A program made the translations under genes and the position numbers. A DNA stretch of 64,000 bases from Candidatus Paracaedimonas acanthamoebae (GTDB taxonomy: Bacteria > Pseudomonadota > Alphaproteobacteria > Caedimonadales > Caedimonadaceae), in NCBI GenBank assembly GCA_017307065.1, contig JAFKGL010000011.1, positions 62,001-126,000 on the forward strand, in the 5' to 3' direction. The notes below the pieces were generated by a model that saw only the letters and a list, made by a program, of their open reading frames with translations, did no database searches and was not told the DNA's origin. Shown here in pieces: positions 9,421-17,650 of this stretch (the stretch's first letter is position 1; the number at the start of each line of letters is the position of its first letter).

Positions 9421-10274
9421 TCAAGTTCTTCCAGGTTACTAAAATGAATATTAAGATGTCCGCCATCCCCTTTTAATTCAAGGGCAACCGCTAGATTTAA
9501 AGCCCCTTTGAGCTCATTTTCGAGCATGGCTTTATCATCTACGCTATAGGCTCGATCTATAAACGCAGAAGGTTTTTGAGCCTTTGGTGTAGACGGGTTA
9601 TTTTGTTTTTGGATTAATTGCTCTGTTTGACGAACATTTAAGCCTTGTTTAACAACTTTTTCCCCAAGAAGAGAAGGGTTTTTGGCGCCCAATAGTGCAC
9701 GCGCATGACCTGCTGTCAATTTTCCTAAACGAATATAGTCTCGAAGATTGTCGGGTAGATTTAAAAGCCTTAAGGTATTGGCGATATGGCTTCGACTTTT
9801 GCTCAAAGATTTTGCTAAATCTTCTTGTGTGTAATCAAATTCTTCCATAAGTCTCTTATAGCCTTGGGCTTCTTCTAAAATACTTAAATCATGGCGTTGA
9901 ATATTTTCAATCAACGCAAGCTCAAGGGCTTCACGATCATTAAGCTGCTTTACAAGCGCAGGAATTTCCTGAAGGCCTGCTTGCTTTGCCGCGCGCCAGC
10001 GACGTTCTCCTGCCACAATTTCATAATTTGACATTCCATTTTGGAGAGGACGAATTAAGATCGGTTGAATCACGCCTTTTTCACGGATCGATTCGACCAA
10101 AGTGTCAAAAGGTTCTTGATCAAAATGTTCACGCGGTTGATATTTTCCAGGACAGATTTCAAAAAGAGAAATCTTTTGAATATGAGTCCCTTCTTGAGAT
10201 ATAAATGCCGGATCGGGCCCTAAAAGAGCATCTAATCCTCGTCCCAATGAGCGATTAATTGGCGAATTCGACAT
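9384..10274 (-). CDS. parB: Chromosome partitioning protein ParB
   Basis: This is the 296-residue CTP-dependent DNA clamp that loads at parS. It has the N-terminal RSLGRGLDALLG that contacts ParA, the GERRWRAAKQAG arginine motif of the CTP-binding domain, a helix-turn-helix (YTQEDLAKSLSKSRSHIANT), and a C-terminal dimerisation domain. I chose MSNSPINRS (10274), preceded by a purine-rich AGGAAA, rather than the longer frame from 10313. It overlaps parA by 20 bases. Six perfect parS sites are visible in the window, so the full system is present. Confidence 0.97.
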   Translation of the reverse strand: MSNSPINRSLGRGLDALLGPDPAFISQEGTHIQKISLFEICPGKYQPREHFDQEPFDTLVESIREKGVIQPILIRPLQNGMSNYEIVAGERRWRAAKQAGLQEIPALVKQLNDREALELALIENIQRHDLSILEEAQGYKRLMEEFDYTQEDLAKSLSKSRSHIANTLRLLNLPDNLRDYIRLGKLTAGHARALLGAKNPSLLGEKVVKQGLNVRQTEQLIQKQNNPSTPKAQKPSAFIDRAYSVDDKAMLENELKGALNLAVALELKGDGGHLNIHFSNLEELDYLVSRLLAGNH

Positions 10275-11043
10275 ATTTTCTTTCCTGAGTTTGTTGCAAA
10301 ACCTCACTGGCAAGCTTCATGTAAGCAAGAGAACCCGAACTTCTGACATCGTAAAGCAAAACCGGCGTCCCATGAGAAGGCGCCTCTGAAATCTTGACGT
10401 TGCGAGGAATCGGATTTTTAAAAACAAGCTCTTTGAAATGAGTCCGTACATCTTCGGCAACCTGCTCAGAAAGAACATTTCGTTTATCATACATCGTAAG
10501 GGCAATTCCCAACAAAGAAAGCTGAGAATTAAGTCGCCCTTGGACACGACGAACCGTATTCATAAGTTGGCTTAATCCTTCAAGAGCATAGAATTCACAT
10601 TGTAAAGGAACCAAAATATAGGTTGCAGAAGTTAATGCATTAAGGGTTAAAAAGCCCAAAGAAGGAGGGCAATCAATTAAAATATAATCGTATTCTTCTT
10701 CAACTTCTTCTAAGGCTTGTTTTAATTTAAATTCTCTTTGTGGAAGAGAGACAAGTTCAACTTCGGCGCCGGAAAGATGAGGAGAAGCGGGGAGAATCGA
10801 TAGATAAGGGATGCGTGTTTTAATGATGCAGTCTGAGGCTTTTTCAATACCTAAAAGAACTTCATAGCTTCCAGCTTTTCTTTCTCTTCCATAGAGCCCC
10901 ATGCCTGTGGAAGCATTTCCTTGAGGATCAAGGTCGATCATTAAGACTTTTTTAAGGCTTGCCGCGAGGGCCGTCGCAAGATTAATTGCCGTCGTTGTTT
11001 TGCCAACCCCACCTTTTTGATTTGCAATCGCAATGACTGTCAT
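10255..11043 (-). CDS. parA: Chromosome partitioning ATPase ParA
   Basis: This is a 262-residue deviant Walker-A ATPase: KGGVGKTTTAINLA near the N-terminus, then DLDPQGNASTGMG and the Walker B-like IDCPPSLG. ParA binds DNA non-specifically with ATP and moves ParB-parS complexes towards the poles. The gene begins 7 bases after rsmG and overlaps parB. The unit rsmG-parA-parB is therefore likely one transcript reading leftward, away from the probable origin at 15.5 kb. Confidence 0.97.
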   Translation of the reverse strand: MTVIAIANQKGGVGKTTTAINLATALAASLKKVLMIDLDPQGNASTGMGLYGRERKAGSYEVLLGIEKASDCIIKTRIPYLSILPASPHLSGAEVELVSLPQREFKLKQALEEVEEEYDYILIDCPPSLGFLTLNALTSATYILVPLQCEFYALEGLSQLMNTVRRVQGRLNSQLSLLGIALTMYDKRNVLSEQVAEDVRTHFKELVFKNPIPRNVKISEAPSHGTPVLLYDVRSSGSLAYMKLASEVLQQTQERKYVEFAN

Positions 11044-11050
11044 TTCGTCC

Positions 11051-11668
11051 TCATTTTACTTTCTTGCTTACTTCTTTTACCTCTAAAATCTTTCCTTGGC
11101 AATCTGTAATACTTGAATGAACCATGATATTAAAATCCCAGTCTTTTTGAGCTTCTGTAATTTCTTCTAAATAACTTTTTCCTTTAAGCAATAAAAAGGT
11201 CGTTGAAGAAGAGGATAAAGGAACGGTCAATTCAAAAAGACGCCTCAAGGGAGCAAATCCTCGCGCCGTAATAACATCGCCTTTTAAGCCATTAAGTGAT
11301 TCAACACGATCACAGATGACTTGTGCCGTTGATTTCGTCTTTAAGATGACCTGATTTAAAAAAGTCGCTTTCCGATGATCAGACTCGACCAAACTCACGG
11401 GAAGCTCTTGAAGAAGAGAGAGAACAAGCCCAGGAAATCCGGCCCCACTTCCCACATCCACAATCGTTTGAGCCGAAGGTGGAATAAACTTAAGCAGCTG
11501 AGCGCTATCTAAAAAATGACGATCCTCAATTTCTTCCACCGTTGAATTGGAAATGAGGTTAATCGCCTTTTGCCACTTGATAAGTTCTTCGTGATAAATT
11601 CCCAAGGCTAAAAATGTTTCACGTGAAACATTTTTGCCCTGAGATGTTAAAAAATCCTTAAAATTCAT
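11051..11668 (-). CDS. rsmG: 16S rRNA (guanine-527-N7)-methyltransferase RsmG (GidB)
   Basis: This is a 205-residue SAM-dependent methyltransferase with motif I VDVGSGAGFPG and the characteristic N-terminus. The residues NVSRETF near position 14 are encoded by a perfect parS palindrome. RsmG methylates G527 of 16S rRNA, and its loss gives low-level streptomycin resistance in other bacteria. In most alphaproteobacteria the upstream neighbours are mnmE and mnmG. Here rho lies directly upstream with a 4-base gap, so those two genes are missing from this position. Confidence 0.97.
   Translation of the reverse strand: MNFKDFLTSQGKNVSRETFLALGIYHEELIKWQKAINLISNSTVEEIEDRHFLDSAQLLKFIPPSAQTIVDVGSGAGFPGLVLSLLQELPVSLVESDHRKATFLNQVILKTKSTAQVICDRVESLNGLKGDVITARGFAPLRRLFELTVPLSSSSTTFLLLKGKSYLEEITEAQKDWDFNIMVHSSITDCQGKILEVKEVSKKVK
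11615..11630. promoter_or_regulatory. parS site 1 (inside rsmG)
   Basis: This is a perfect 16-base palindrome TGTTTCACGTGAAACA, the consensus ParB-loading sequence. It is extended to a 20-base perfect palindrome by AA/TT. It lies about 3.9 kb left of the probable origin and encodes NVSRETF within rsmG. Confidence 0.97.
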
Positions 11669-11672
11669 ATAC

Positions 11673-12929
11673 TTATGAATTCATTGACGTGAAGAAATCT
11701 TGATTATTTTTTGTGGCTTTTAATTTATCATGCATGAATTCCATCGCGTCATTGGGACCCATCGGTGCCAAAATACGGCGAAGAACCCATACTTTAGAAA
11801 GCTCGCCCCTATCAACCAACAATTCTTCTTTTCGGGTGCCTGAACGGGTAATATCAATTGCTGGGAAGATTCTTTTATCTGAAAGTTTACGATCAAGAAT
11901 AATTTCTGCGTTACCCGTGCCTTTGAATTCTTCGAAAATAACTTCATCCATTCTCGAGCCTGTTTCGACCAAAGCCGTGGCGATAATTGTAAGGGATCCC
12001 CCTTCTTCAATGTTACGAGCCGCTCCAAAGAAACGCTTAGGACGTTGAAGCGCATTCGCATCCACACCGCCTGTAAGAACCTTTCCAGAAGACGGAACGA
12101 TTGTGTTATAAGCGCGCGCAAGACGAGTGATAGAATCCAAAAGAATAACGACGTCTCGTTTTCCTTCCACAAGCCTCTTGGCTTTTTCAATAACCATTTC
12201 AGCCACTTGAACATGTCGGCTTGCAGGCTCATCAAAGGTGGAACTTAAAACTTCGCCTTTAACAGAACGAGCCATATCTGTGACTTCTTCAGGACGCTCA
12301 TCAATGAGCAAAACAATCAAATACACTTCAGGATGATTGATGGAAATAGCATTCGCAATTTGTTGCAACATCACAGTTTTACCTGTTCGGGGCGGCGCTG
12401 TAATCAACGCACGCTGCCCTTTTCCAAGAGGAGAAACTAAATCCACAACCCGAGTCGTTAAATCACCATTTTCAGGATTATCAATTTCCATTTTAAGGCG
12501 TTGATTGGGGTAAAGAGGCGTTAAGTTATCAAAGTTAATTCGATGTTTTGCTTGCTCAGGATCTTCAAAGTTAATTGTGTTTAACTTTAAGAGAGCAAAA
12601 TAGCGCTCACCTTCTTTCGGAGCCCGAATTTGTCCATCAAGAACATCGCCTGTCCGCAATCCAAAACGACGAATTTGGCTGGGGGATACATAAAGATCAT
12701 CAGGGCCGGGCAAAAAATTCATTTGAGGAGAGCGTAAGAAACCATACCCATCTTGAAGAATTTCAAGAACACCACCACCATAGATGGGGATATCTTTACT
12801 GGCGAGTTGCTTTAAGATGGCAAAAATAAGGTCTTGTTTTTTTAGAGAACTTGCGTTTTCGATTTCGTGTTCTTCTGCGATTGCCAACAGATCAGAAGGC
12901 AACTTAAGCTTAAGCTCTTGGATGTTCAT
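11673..12929 (-). CDS. rho: Transcription termination factor Rho
   Basis: This 418-residue hexameric RNA helicase ends transcription. It has an N-terminal helix bundle, the cold-shock-like RNA-binding domain ([19 protein letters not shown]), Walker A ([10 protein letters not shown]), Walker B ([16 protein letters not shown]) and the Q-loop region ([20 protein letters not shown]). Length and motifs are complete. It reads leftward between hemJ and rsmG. The 92-base gap upstream (12930-13021) contains TATAAT close to the ATG but no clear complete promoter. Confidence 0.98.
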   Translation of the reverse strand: MNIQELKLKLPSDLLAIAEEHEIENASSLKKQDLIFAILKQLASKDIPIYGGGVLEILQDGYGFLRSPQMNFLPGPDDLYVSPSQIRRFGLRTGDVLDGQIRAPKEGERYFALLKLNTINFEDPEQAKHRINFDNLTPLYPNQRLKMEIDNPENGDLTTRVVDLVSPLGKGQRALITAPPRTGKTVMLQQIANAISINHPEVYLIVLLIDERPEEVTDMARSVKGEVLSSTFDEPASRHVQVAEMVIEKAKRLVEGKRDVVILLDSITRLARAYNTIVPSSGKVLTGGVDANALQRPKRFFGAARNIEEGGSLTIIATALVETGSRMDEVIFEEFKGTGNAEIILDRKLSDKRIFPAIDITRSGTRKEELLVDRGELSKVWVLRRILAPMGPNDAMEFMHDKLKATKNNQDFFTSMNS

Positions 12930-13021
12930 AAATTATTATACTCTCATTGAATGAATTAATACGTACCATTTTATAAGGGATTTTGGACCTGAAGAATCTT
13001 GATCCGTCACTAGCTATACTC

Positions 13022-13471
13022 TCAAAAAGGCTTCATGACAACAAGAAAGACAACAAAAATCATCAAAATAGGGGCTATTTCATTAATAAGGCGATAAAAG
13101 CGTTGAGAATGCTGGTTTTTTGAGGCCTGAAAAAGTTTCATCCAGCGAATCAGAATCCCATGATACCCGGCTAAAAGAAACACTAAAAACAATTTAGCAT
13201 GAATCCACCCCAAAGGACTTACTAAAATTCCGGGCACCATTAAAAGGGAAATTCCCGTCACAAAGGTTAAGATCATGGCGGGCGTCATAATGATGCGCGC
13301 GAGTCTTTTTTCCATCACACATAATGTCGTATCAAGTTCGGACCCTGGCGTCGCTGTTGCATGATAAACATACAGACGAGGCTGATAAAAAAGAGCTGCC
13401 ATCCAACTGATAACAAACACAATATGAAGGCTTTTAAGAAAAAGATAATGCTCTGCTAAAAAATCACTCAT
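13022..13471 (-). CDS. hemJ: HemJ-type protoporphyrinogen oxidase (UPF0093/CopD-like membrane protein)
   Basis: This is a 149-residue membrane protein with about four transmembrane segments. Its first part, YLFLKSLHIVFVISWMAAL followed by FYQPRLYVYH, holds the conserved His that binds haem in the HemJ family. HemJ oxidises protoporphyrinogen IX to protoporphyrin IX, just before ferrochelatase, and is the usual enzyme in alphaproteobacteria. I chose MSDFLAEHY; its ATG overlaps the hemH stop by 4 bases (ATGA). Co-transcription with hemH and hemE is therefore likely. Confidence 0.92.
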   Translation of the reverse strand: MSDFLAEHYLFLKSLHIVFVISWMAALFYQPRLYVYHATATPGSELDTTLCVMEKRLARIIMTPAMILTFVTGISLLMVPGILVSPLGWIHAKLFLVFLLAGYHGILIRWMKLFQASKNQHSQRFYRLINEIAPILMIFVVFLVVMKPF

Positions 13472-14478
13472 GACGATCTCCGACACATACAGGTAGTAAA
13501 TTGAGGGCCACATTGAAAATCAACATTCCCGGACGCAAGCCCAGCTTGAGAAGATTTTATCATCTGTGCTAAGCTATTTATAAAAGCAGGATGAGTACTG
13601 ACCGTGGGAATCCGGACATAAAAAGGAACGTTTTCACGCTGTGCAACTGCTTGATATTGAAGATCCAACTCAACGAGCGTTTCAGAATGCTCAGAAACAA
13701 ACGAGATCGGAACGACAATAACACCAACACGATCTTGAGCGGCACGTTTAATTTCAGTCTCAAGGGACGGGGTTAACCATTTAAGAGGGCCGACTTTAGA
13801 CTGATAACACACTACAAAATCTTTAATCTCAAGACGTTGCGCGATCGTTTGGGCTGAAAGCTCAACATGATGTTGATAAGGGTCCCCCTGGTCGATGACT
13901 TTTTGCGGTAGCCCATGGGCCGAAAAAAGCACTCGGTAAGGCCTTTTTTCACCCTTAACAACTTCATGAATAAGGTCACAATTTGCGGCTATGAACCCTT
14001 CATTCTGGGGGTAACAACAAATCGTTTTTGTCGCAATTTCAAGGCCTTCTTTCTTCGTCTCTTCCGTCCAAGCCTTCAGCGAAGATGCTGTCGTCGTTGT
14101 CGAAAATTGAGGATATAACGGCACGAGAATAATTTCTGAGGGGTCATAAGCTTTCACCGCTTTTACGGCCTCATCGATCAAAGGATGCCAATACCGCATC
14201 GCAATAAAAACACGCCATCCCTCTCCCAGAGAGGCTTCCAGAACCTTTGCTTGTTGTTGCGTATTCGGCAAAAGGGGCGATCTCCCCCCAATTTGAGCAT
14301 AGATTTCTTGGGCCTCTTTCGTGCGCCGTTTTGCAATTAAAAACGCCAAAAGGCTTCGGAATGGCTGAAAAACAGGTAAAATTGCCCGATCATTAAAAAG
14401 ATTAAACAAAAAAGGCTGAACGGCCTTCAACTCATCAGGCCCCCCTAAATTAAACAGGATAACGGCCTTTCGGTTCAT
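13468..14478 (-). CDS. hemH: Ferrochelatase
   Basis: This 336-residue enzyme inserts Fe2+ into protoporphyrin IX to give haem. It starts with KAVILFNLGGPD, has the catalytic region VLFSAHGLPQKVIDQGDPY (conserved His), and contains VPISFVSEHSETLVELD. The C-terminus carries cysteines (QCGPQFTTCMC), reminiscent of the [2Fe-2S]-containing ferrochelatases of some alphaproteobacteria. It sits 5 bases after hemE and overlaps hemJ by 4 bases. Confidence 0.97.
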   Translation of the reverse strand: MNRKAVILFNLGGPDELKAVQPFLFNLFNDRAILPVFQPFRSLLAFLIAKRRTKEAQEIYAQIGGRSPLLPNTQQQAKVLEASLGEGWRVFIAMRYWHPLIDEAVKAVKAYDPSEIILVPLYPQFSTTTTASSLKAWTEETKKEGLEIATKTICCYPQNEGFIAANCDLIHEVVKGEKRPYRVLFSAHGLPQKVIDQGDPYQHHVELSAQTIAQRLEIKDFVVCYQSKVGPLKWLTPSLETEIKRAAQDRVGVIVVPISFVSEHSETLVELDLQYQAVAQRENVPFYVRIPTVSTHPAFINSLAQMIKSSQAGLASGNVDFQCGPQFTTCMCRRSS

Positions 14479-14483
14479 TTTTT

Positions 14484-15497
14484 TTAGGCCTCTTTAACAA
14501 GGTGAATAAAATCAGCCACATGATCAATCGGTGTTTCCGGAACAATACCATGGCCTAGATTAAAAATATAAGGACCTTGAGCTTGTAAAGTGCGATATCT
14601 TTCGACTTCTTGTCGTAAAATATCCCCCCCTGCCACCAAGACTTGAGGATCGATTCCGCCTTGTAAAACCACCTCGTGCGTAAAGTTTTTCTTCACCCAC
14701 TCTAAAGAAATTCTGGAATCAAGGCCAACCCCATCCACGTTTGTTTTTTCTTGGTATTCTTTCGTTTTTTCCCCTAATCCCCGTGGAAAACCGATGATAG
14801 GAACATGAGGAAAGGCGGTTTTTAAAGCTTTAACAATGGCTTGTGTGGGCTGATAAATGGCTTGATTCACCAATCGATCAGGTACAGCTTCGCCCCAAGA
14901 TTCAAAGAGTTGCAAAACCTGAGCGCCTGCTTCAACTTGTCGAATCAAGTAAACAATCGTCGCTTCTGTAATAATTTTGAGCAAATCCTGAAAGGCTTGA
15001 GGATGACGAAAAGCAAAAGCTTTTGCACGATCAAAGCTTTTCGAAGACTGCCCTTCTAACATGTAGCACGCAACTGTCCACGGAGCGCCAGCAAACCCAA
15101 TTAAATTCACCGAGGGAGAGAGGGCTGCCCTGACCAGACTTATCGCCTCACACGTAGGGCCAAAACGGTCTTCACGAAGGGTTAATCGAGAAAGTGAGGT
15201 CGTGGCTTCAATACGATCAAGATGAGGCCCCTGCCCCTCTATAAACGTCAAATTGAGCCCTAAAGCGTAAGGAACAATCAAGATATCTGAAAAAATGATC
15301 GCGGCATCAAGGTCAAAGCGCTTTAACGGTTGTAAGGTGATTTCGGCGGCTGCTGACGGTGTTAAGCATAAATCTAGAAAAGATCGAGCATTGGCTCTAA
15401 GAGCTCGATATTCTGGAAGATAACGACCCGCTTGTCGCATAATCCAACAAAGGGGCTGAGAATTCTTTTTTTCATCGAATAGTTTTAAGAGTGTCAT
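14484..15497 (-). CDS. hemE: Uroporphyrinogen decarboxylase
   Basis: This 337-residue enzyme converts uroporphyrinogen III to coproporphyrinogen III. The N-terminal signature is WIMRQAGRYLPEYRALRA, and GFAGAPWTVACYMLEG and FNLGHGIVPETP are present. No Shine-Dalgarno precedes the ATG at 15497; the leader is AT-rich and contains a TTAA-N7-TTAA site 10 bases upstream. In Caulobacter and Rickettsia hemE flanks the replication origin, and the same placement is seen here. Confidence 0.97.
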   Translation of the reverse strand: MTLLKLFDEKKNSQPLCWIMRQAGRYLPEYRALRANARSFLDLCLTPSAAAEITLQPLKRFDLDAAIIFSDILIVPYALGLNLTFIEGQGPHLDRIEATTSLSRLTLREDRFGPTCEAISLVRAALSPSVNLIGFAGAPWTVACYMLEGQSSKSFDRAKAFAFRHPQAFQDLLKIITEATIVYLIRQVEAGAQVLQLFESWGEAVPDRLVNQAIYQPTQAIVKALKTAFPHVPIIGFPRGLGEKTKEYQEKTNVDGVGLDSRISLEWVKKNFTHEVVLQGGIDPQVLVAGGDILRQEVERYRTLQAQGPYIFNLGHGIVPETPIDHVADFIHLVKEA

Positions 15498-15506
15498 ATT
15501 ACAATA

Positions 15507-15521
15507 TTAATAATTTATTAA
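15507..15521. promoter_or_regulatory. Candidate CtrA-binding site
   Basis: TTAA-TAATTTA-TTAA is an exact match to the alphaproteobacterial CtrA consensus TTAA-N7-TTAA. It lies 10 bases upstream of the hemE start inside the probable origin. In Caulobacter, CtrA sites in the origin repress both replication and the hemE promoter. The surrounding sequence is very AT-rich, so chance occurrence is possible. Confidence 0.5.
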
Positions 15522-15649
15522 TAAATGATAGTTGTTGATGTTGTCATGGGGATAACAGTTGTTCACAACCCTTCATGTTTTTGTATAGGGAAGTGATTTA
15601 AGAAGCAAATGATTATATTTTTTATTTTTATCCCTGTCTTATTCTTCCC

Positions 15650-15658
15650 TTATTCACA
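15650..15658 (+). promoter_or_regulatory. DnaA box variant (TTATTCACA)
   Basis: It matches the relaxed TTWTNCACA consensus inside the probable origin. It is followed at 15661 by TTATTCACT, which abuts a perfect box on the other strand. Confidence 0.65.
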
Positions 15659-15669
15659 GCTTATTCACT

Positions 15670-15678
15670 TGTGGATAA
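15670..15678 (-). promoter_or_regulatory. DnaA box (perfect TTATCCACA)
   Basis: TGTGGATAA on the plus strand is the exact complement of the high-affinity DnaA box. It lies in the centre of the probable origin. Confidence 0.85.
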
Positions 15679-15760
15679 CAAGAGAACAAGATAGTTCGCT
15701 TGTGAATCATTTTTGGGGAAGAGATGATTGTTTTCTTTTTTCGGGATGACTATTATTGAG

Positions 15761-15769
15761 TTATCCACA
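15761..15769 (+). promoter_or_regulatory. DnaA box (perfect TTATCCACA)
   Basis: This is a perfect high-affinity box close to the coaE start. Bound DnaA could also affect coaE transcription. Confidence 0.85.
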
Positions 15770-15791
15770 AGTTTTCAGACAAGGGACAGTG

Positions 15792-16397
15792 ATGGAATTA
15801 CCTCAGGTCTTAGGGCTCACCGGGTCGATTGGTACCGGAAAATCAACAGTTGCCAAAATGTTTCGATCCTTAAAAATACCAGTCGTCGATGCGGATAAAA
15901 TCGTTCATCAGCTTTATGAGACGTCTCCGATCTTGATCGAAAAGGTGGGAGCGTATCAAGACTCTCTGATCAATGAAGGAAAAGTGGATCGTTATGCTCT
16001 GGCGCAGCTTGTTGTTAACGATCCGTCTTTTCTGCCTTTTCTTGAAGAAACCGTCCATCCTCTTGTGAAGCAACGATTATTAGATGCCATTGAGGTCGCA
16101 AAAAAAGAAAAAATACCCCTCTTGGTTCTTGAAGTCCCCTTGCTTTTTGAGGTGGGATTAGATGAGGTGTGTGATTTTACTCTTGTCGTTCATACGTCGG
16201 AGGCTCTGCAAAGAGAGCGCGTGCTCAGGCGCCTCGGCATGACGGAAGAAAAACTCTTAAAAATGTTAAGGCGACAACTCCCTCAAGAAGAGAAAATCAA
16301 TTGCGCAGATTTTACACTTGATACTTCGCAAGCACGCGTTCATATCTTTAAAGATCTTTTAAGGCATCTCAAGAAGGTTTGTTCAAGTCATGCGTGA
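15792..16397 (+). CDS. coaE: Dephospho-CoA kinase
   Basis: This 201-residue enzyme catalyses the last step of coenzyme A synthesis, phosphorylating the 3'-hydroxyl of dephospho-CoA. It has the P-loop GLTGSIGTGKSTVAKMF near residues 8-24, then VVDADKIVHQLY and the lid region RVLRRLGMTEEKLLKMLRRQ. I chose the ATG at 15792 (AAGGGA upstream) over an in-frame TTG at 15756 inside the origin. It overlaps dnaQ by 8 bases, and coaE-dnaQ is a conserved pair in this class. Confidence 0.96.
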   Translation: MELPQVLGLTGSIGTGKSTVAKMFRSLKIPVVDADKIVHQLYETSPILIEKVGAYQDSLINEGKVDRYALAQLVVNDPSFLPFLEETVHPLVKQRLLDAIEVAKKEKIPLLVLEVPLLFEVGLDEVCDFTLVVHTSEALQRERVLRRLGMTEEKLLKMLRRQLPQEEKINCADFTLDTSQARVHIFKDLLRHLKKVCSSHA

Positions 16398-17100
16398 AAT
16401 TGTCCTGGATACGGAAACAACGGGATTTGAGCCATCGGATGGTCATCGGCTGGTTGAAATTGGGTGTATAGAGCTTATCAATTTTGTACCGACAGGGGCA
16501 GTCTTTCACAAATATATTAATCCCGAGCGAGAGGTGCCTCAAGAAGCCTTTAATGTTCACGGTCTTTCGTATAGTTTTTTGAAAGATCATCCCCTCTTTG
16601 AAGATATTCACTTACAATTTCTGGAATTTATTGGAGACAGCCCTTTAGTTATTCACAATGCTCGATTTGATATGAAATTTTTGAACGCGGAACTGGGGCG
16701 CCTTAATTCTGTTGTTCTTCCTTCTGAAAGAGCGATTGATACGCTTGCATTAGCCAAAAGTTTATTTCCAGGATCTCCTGCGAGTCTGGACGCTTTATGT
16801 CGACGGTTTGAGATCGACAATTCTAATCGTATTAAACATGGTGCCCTTTTAGACGCAGAGCTTCTTGCTGAAGTTTATTTGGAGCTTAAAGGGGGGCGCC
16901 AACCCACCCTTAATTTGGCCACAAAAATAACGAATTCAAGCCTTACAGCAGCCGAAAAGAAGTTCTATCCTGCGCGTCCTTTTGAAGTTCATGAAGCAGA
17001 TCTCCAGCTTCATGAAGTCTTTTTAGATAAGCTTAAGAATCCTGCGTGGCGTTCTCTTGGGAACCATACTGATTCCGGTAAAGCTCAAGGAAATCGATAG
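16390..17100 (+). CDS. dnaQ: DNA polymerase III epsilon subunit (proofreading exonuclease)
   Basis: This is a 236-residue DEDDh 3'-5' exonuclease that proofreads for the replicative polymerase. Exo I is VLDTETTGFEP, Exo II includes HNARFDMKFLNAEL, and Exo III has the spaced IKHGALLDAELLAEVY. It overlaps coaE by 8 bases and is thus likely co-transcribed. Its last 68 bases overlap the 3' end of the convergent secB, an unusually long convergent overlap. Confidence 0.96.
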   Translation: MREIVLDTETTGFEPSDGHRLVEIGCIELINFVPTGAVFHKYINPEREVPQEAFNVHGLSYSFLKDHPLFEDIHLQFLEFIGDSPLVIHNARFDMKFLNAELGRLNSVVLPSERAIDTLALAKSLFPGSPASLDALCRRFEIDNSNRIKHGALLDAELLAEVYLELKGGRQPTLNLATKITNSSLTAAEKKFYPARPFEVHEADLQLHEVFLDKLKNPAWRSLGNHTDSGKAQGNR

Positions 17101-17551
17101 GGCTTAACATAAGGGCTGGGAATCCGCCTTCTCGCGTGAGCGTCGAAAGAACACTTCTGGCATACGGGAAAAGTAATCGAGGACATTCAATCATGAGAAT
17201 GGGATGAACAGCTTCTTGGGGAAGATTACTGGCTAAAGTGAACACTCCGGCATATTGAAGTTCGGCTAAAAACATCAGATGGTTATTTTTTTGAGCTTTT
17301 GCGGTTAAATGAAGCGTCACTTCATACACATGTTCACTCACGGGTTGAGCTTGGATATCGATATTGAGTTCAATTTCGGGCGCATGCTCGTCATTTTCGC
17401 TCAAGCTTTCTAAAGGAGACGGATTTTCAAAAGAAATATCTTTGACATATTGGGCATTAACGATGAGAGGCATTGCCGGAATGTTGGCACTAGGTTCCAT
17501 TTCTGGGGTGCCATTTATTTTTTTTGGCTTTTGAGTTTCATTTTGGGCCAT
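17033..17551 (-). CDS. secB: Protein-export chaperone SecB
   Basis: This 172-residue tetrameric chaperone keeps secretory proteins unfolded and hands them to SecA. The family pattern is visible in VNAQYVKDISFENPSP, in YEVTLHLTAKA, and in the C-terminal ECPRLLFPYARSVLSTLTREGGFPALMLSPIDF. It reads leftward, opposite to the Tim44-like gene, with 99 bases between the starts. The presence of SecB fits the large secreted repertoire in the window. Confidence 0.96.
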   Translation of the reverse strand: MAQNETQKPKKINGTPEMEPSANIPAMPLIVNAQYVKDISFENPSPLESLSENDEHAPEIELNIDIQAQPVSEHVYEVTLHLTAKAQKNNHLMFLAELQYAGVFTLASNLPQEAVHPILMIECPRLLFPYARSVLSTLTREGGFPALMLSPIDFLELYRNQYGSQENATQDS

Positions 17552-17650
17552 TATGATCTCCTTAAATCTTTTTTAGGTGTTGGGACTCTATCATGGTTTC
17601 CCAGAGTATGACAATATAAGGATAAAAAGAACGTTTTGAAGGAGAAATAA

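Larger units (their letters stand above)
15498..15791. other. Probable chromosomal replication origin (oriC)
   Basis: This intergenic region separates leftward hemE from rightward coaE. It has an AT-rich block (15500-15530) suitable for unwinding and clustered DnaA-box sequences. Two are perfect TTATCCACA (15670-15678 minus, 15761-15769 plus) and one is TTATTCACA (15650-15658). Single-mismatch variants lie at 15547-15555, 15661-15669 and 15701-15709. Genes diverge from it, and parS sites and parAB are nearby. A hemE-adjacent origin is established for Caulobacter and Rickettsia. No comparable cluster was found upstream or downstream of dnaA. Confidence 0.85.
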
